Shown: positions 61,303 through 64,000 of the stretch, piece by piece
How the letters are laid out: every line of letters begins with the position of its first letter
How positions within the stretch are numbered: the stretch's first letter is position 1
Assembly: GCA_023014335.1 (NCBI GenBank)
Contig: JAECYW010000008.1
Coordinates: 930,001 to 994,000 of the forward strand
Length of the DNA: 64,000 nt
Direction: 5' to 3'
DNA from: Galerina marginata
Taxonomy: Eukaryota; Basidiomycota; Agaricomycetes; Agaricales; Galerinaceae
The notes under the pieces: model-generated
The model's input: only the letters and a program-made list of their open reading frames with translations
Told to the model about the DNA's origin: nothing
Database searches by the model: none
Program-made: the position numbers and the translations under genes

Positions 61303-62603
61303 ATGTCGAGAGATCTAGAGACACATCGTGGTACTTTACGCAACAACGAATGGATCAAGAACACTGCTTCGTGCTATACCGCCGCACAGGCCATGCAGTG
61401 GTTGGCCTGCATGAAAGTCGATCTCGGTCAGAATTTGGCAACAGAATTGCCTGGAACGTCACTAGAGACCCTATCGCTCTTAATGAAACACCACCTGCTA
61501 ACGTTCCCCTTCGAAAATACGTCAATGCACTAGTCCGTCGCTTGCTCTATCTGTCTGAAACCCATGAAGCTAATGTAACTCGATATTTCATACGGTAGCT
61601 CGCCGCAACATGCGATGGACATCACAACGGAAGGGCTTTTCCAGCGTTTGGTGGTGGATAGAAAGGGGGGTTCCTATTGTTTCGGCTTGAATGGTCTGTT
61701 CTTGGGCATGTTGCGTGCACTTGGCTACAGGTCCGTTCTTCATCAGTCAACAATCCTGACCGCGATCCTAATCGATCTTGATAGGGCATTTTCTGGTGCT
61801 TCCAGGGTAAATGAAGGAGATCCTTCCGGCCCGCCGAACCACAGACCACTCCTTCATCAAGTCATCTTTGTGCAGCCAGTAGTCGATAGTACTCAGACAT
61901 ATTTGGTTGACGTGGGATTCGGTGCAGGCGGACTAGCAAGACCAATCCGACTTTCTAACGAGGCTGGTAATGTTATCCCAGGTATTGGACCTCGTGAGAA
62001 GCACAGGCTCACAAGAACGGCTATTCCACACTCAAGCGTTGGTTAGTCAGTTTATTCAGAAATAAAATCAAGGCTAACTTCTTAACATCACTAATGCGAT
62101 TCTCAGAAACCTCCAAGGATTCTGGTGTTCTCAGTGAAGTTAGGTGGAACCTCGAAGTTCTCCACGAAAAGAATGGGGTCACCGATACCACGCCGTGGAG
62201 AACGCTTTACACCTTCTCTGAGGAAGAATTCTACCCGAAAGACTTCCAGTGTTCCTCGTTCTTCGTGTCCATGATGCCAGATCTTCAGGGGCTGTTCTGG
62301 AGCAATGTAATATGTGTCAAGAACTTCGTCCTCGAGGATGATCACGTAGTTGCCTGCGGCATGTCTGAAAGCGTTACATCAAAAGAGATCATTTATCGGA
62401 TGGTCATGATCGGAAAGGAGGTGAAGAGGAGCGACGACGCCGGAAATACGGAGACAATAAGGTCGATGAACACCGAACTTGAGAGGATAGAAGCTCTTCG
62501 CGAAATTTTCAGCGTCAATTTGCATGATGATGACGCTCTTCATATTACAGGACGAGTGGCGGGTTTTTCTTATAATCATTCGACGCCTGCTGTGTCAATC
62601 TAA
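61303..62603 (+). CDS. Arylamine N-acetyltransferase
   Basis: Transfers acetyl (or malonyl in some fungi) from CoA to aromatic amines and hydrazines; cytosolic detoxification. 371 residues from four exons: 61303-61532, 61599-61730, 61785-62041, 62107-62603. The Cys-His-Asp triad is complete: Cys104 in GGSYCFGLN, His145 in PLLHQVIFV, Asp163 in YLVDVGFG. The N-terminal helical bundle includes LLTFPFENTSMHY, where family members have a conserved F-E-N. The C-terminal part adds a beta domain and a lid. The ATG lies two bases after the predicted RPP1 stop. The family is often horizontally acquired in fungi, but nothing here marks recent transfer. Confidence 0.93.
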
Positions 62604-63315
62604 CATCGTTTTTTATCTCTTACCACGCCGTGGCGCGTTTACCAACTTATATGATCACCTAAACCTTGTGTTGGCGTGCTGGAAACACCAATTCACATAT
62701 CTCGGAGCCATCGGCACGCGTTCTAGTTCTCTAGTAAGGAATGACCTTTCCCTCCGCTCTGCGAATTCATTAATGGCTGATCGGTACGATAGTTAGAATT
62801 ACCCATTCATGGGCCCAAGTAAGTATTTGCGTAAATCCGGGGTCGTTCATTGGCTGCGCCTTGTGACAACCTATCTATAATCTTATTTGGCCACCCCTTG
62901 ATTTATCCTCACCAAAGCCATGCTGGGGTTCTGGATGCGATTTCAAAATTAGGCATTCGTCGTCTTCAAAGCGAACTCCACAGTGCAGCCTGTCCAGGTG
63001 ACTCTAGTCCCCAAGCGACCCTGCACCCTGGATGGCTGCCACTGAATGGAGGGCATAAACCCCGTGCCACATGTCATCCTTTACCGATCTTCGCTCTGGA
63101 CAAACGTCGTAGGCCAAGAGTAAAGGGATCTCGCAACATGTCCCGGCGTTCAAAGGTTACGTCTAAATCCACTAGACTCGACTTCGTATTATTCGGAAGG
63201 CCCATCCCAGCCCTGCTTCGAGAAAATACCCCTCTCCAAAAACACGCGGCGAAGCGCCTTGATATAACATGTAAAGCCCAATCTTCGAACTAAAGGACCG
63301 CCCCACTTCGATATT
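62604..63315. other. Intergenic, 712 bp
   Basis: 3' region of the acetyltransferase gene and promoter of the last gene. A 147-codon open frame (62850-63293) has no motif and no splice partner, so I do not call it. Confidence 0.4.
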
Positions 63316-64000
63316 ATGTTGCTCTTCAAGTTCCTTGCACGACTCTTCCACAAAAAGGATCAGGTTTCAGGCCGAGAAGACATACCTGAAGGATCAAACT
63401 CGCCCCACGATACCCTCGTCTTCGATGACATCAAAGGTGCTTTAGATTCTATTCACCCCGACTCCCGAAAATCGAACGCTTCCTCTCCGCAACCAAAACC
63501 GCACGCTATTTACGATGGCGGCTACGAAAATTCCAGTCGCGGCGTGTGTCTCCGCATTGCCAATGGCGGGGCTGGTCAGACAGGCTTGATCCAAGCCTGG
63601 GCCGATTCGTTCATTCAATATATGGTGGTGACCAAAGGTCTTGAACCTTTCCAGGTGTGTCGAGCCTCCTTAACTAGCTGCATGCAATTAATACATCTTC
63701 AGGTTGCTTGGTATCTCGGAGATACGACTGAAAGTCTCGCTTTCTTGGCTTCTGGAGTCGTCGATGTTGCCTTAACCTATAACTCCGCTGCTGAAACACA
63801 GCTCCTTCGTTCTGGGGCCGCGACTGAGCGTGTCTACGCATTTCGTGTAAGCCCTTTCTACCTAAGACGATAGAGAGGCCTCTGACGCCGACGACTTTAG
63901 GACCACTTCCTCCTTGTTGGACCAAAATGCAATCCTGCTAAACTTACAAATGACGACGACATCTTGACAATGTTCAATAAAATCGTTTCTTCTGGCAACG
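63316..64000 (+). CDS. Periplasmic-binding-protein-like (PBP/TupA-like) protein, partial
   Basis: Runs off the window end. Exons: 63316-63654, 63703-63846, 63901 to beyond 64000. 195 codons are visible. After a hydrophobic N-terminus (MLLFKFLARLF), the chain shows LRIANGGAGQTGLIQAWADSFI, then LGDTTESLAFLASGVVDVALTYNSAAE and DHFLLVGPK-C-NPA. These match the order of anion-binding PBP-like domains (TupA/PstS type): a Gly-rich phosphate-like loop, D-V-A-L-T-Y, then D-x-F-x-L-V-G-P-x-x-N-P-A. In bacteria such proteins feed tungstate or phosphate ABC importers. Fungal homologues lack a known transporter partner, and the role is unknown. The N-terminus may be a signal anchor. Both introns are canonical and phase 0. 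Confidence 0.77.

Noticed and set aside
62850..63293. 147-codon open frame upstream of the PBP-like gene
   Set aside because: No motif, unusual composition (Arg/His/Pro) and no splice link. Likely promoter or leader of the next gene.

Overview
The window is nuclear DNA from a mushroom-forming basidiomycete (Agaricomycetes). Genes are broken by many 40-75 nt introns with GT/GC donors and YAG acceptors. Several products belong to families I know mainly from Agaricomycetes (DUF6533, DUF6535, expanded G-domain GTPases). There is also an intron-bearing tRNA-His and no operon-like or phage-like structure. I rebuilt exon chains by hand; every intact multi-exon model below (except the DUF6533 gene whose 5' end is open) sums to a multiple of three.

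Layout. 1-3.2 kb: no supported gene. 3.2-7.1 kb: secreted GH55 beta-1,3-glucanase (22 exons), then tRNA-His(GTG). 7.2-14.1 kb: a 1609-residue chromodomain protein (-) divergent from a Kre9/Knh1-type GPI-anchored wall protein (+). 14.5-19.2 kb: dihydrolipoyl dehydrogenase, an F-box protein (-) and a Bet1-type SNARE (+). 20.5-26.4 kb: two head-to-head P-loop GTPase paralogues, followed by a TA-flanked MITE. 27.2-32.6 kb: a DUF6535 membrane protein and a four-helix membrane protein. 36.3-39.1 kb: an SRPK-like kinase between two degenerate direct repeats. 39.4-41.8 kb: nucleoporin NDC1. 44.1-47.6 kb: FAD-linked oxidase and an intronless hypothetical protein. 48.2-51.5 kb: two convergent DUF6533 membrane proteins. 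53.8-56.1 kb: MFS transporter. 57.3-62.6 kb: Sae2/CtIP (-), RNase P/MRP subunit RPP1 (+) and arylamine N-acetyltransferase (+). The window ends inside a periplasmic-binding-protein-like gene.

The outstanding item is the second GTPase gene (22878-26419). Between two ordinary coding parts lies 1.9 kb in which 26 successive exons are each exactly 3 nt, one codon, separated by 27 complete introns. Fifteen of those introns are 68-nt near-identical copies in a perfect 71-bp tandem period, while the codons between them differ. The 26 codons read through without a stop and keep frame with both flanking parts. I know of no described gene with this architecture, but that is memory only and not a search result. 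Other points: at least five GC-AG introns, a 383-bp MITE with 25/26-identical terminal inverted repeats, and RPP1 and NAT reading frames possibly only 2 nt apart.

The genes are mostly unrelated housekeeping and accessory functions. No metabolic cluster is evident.
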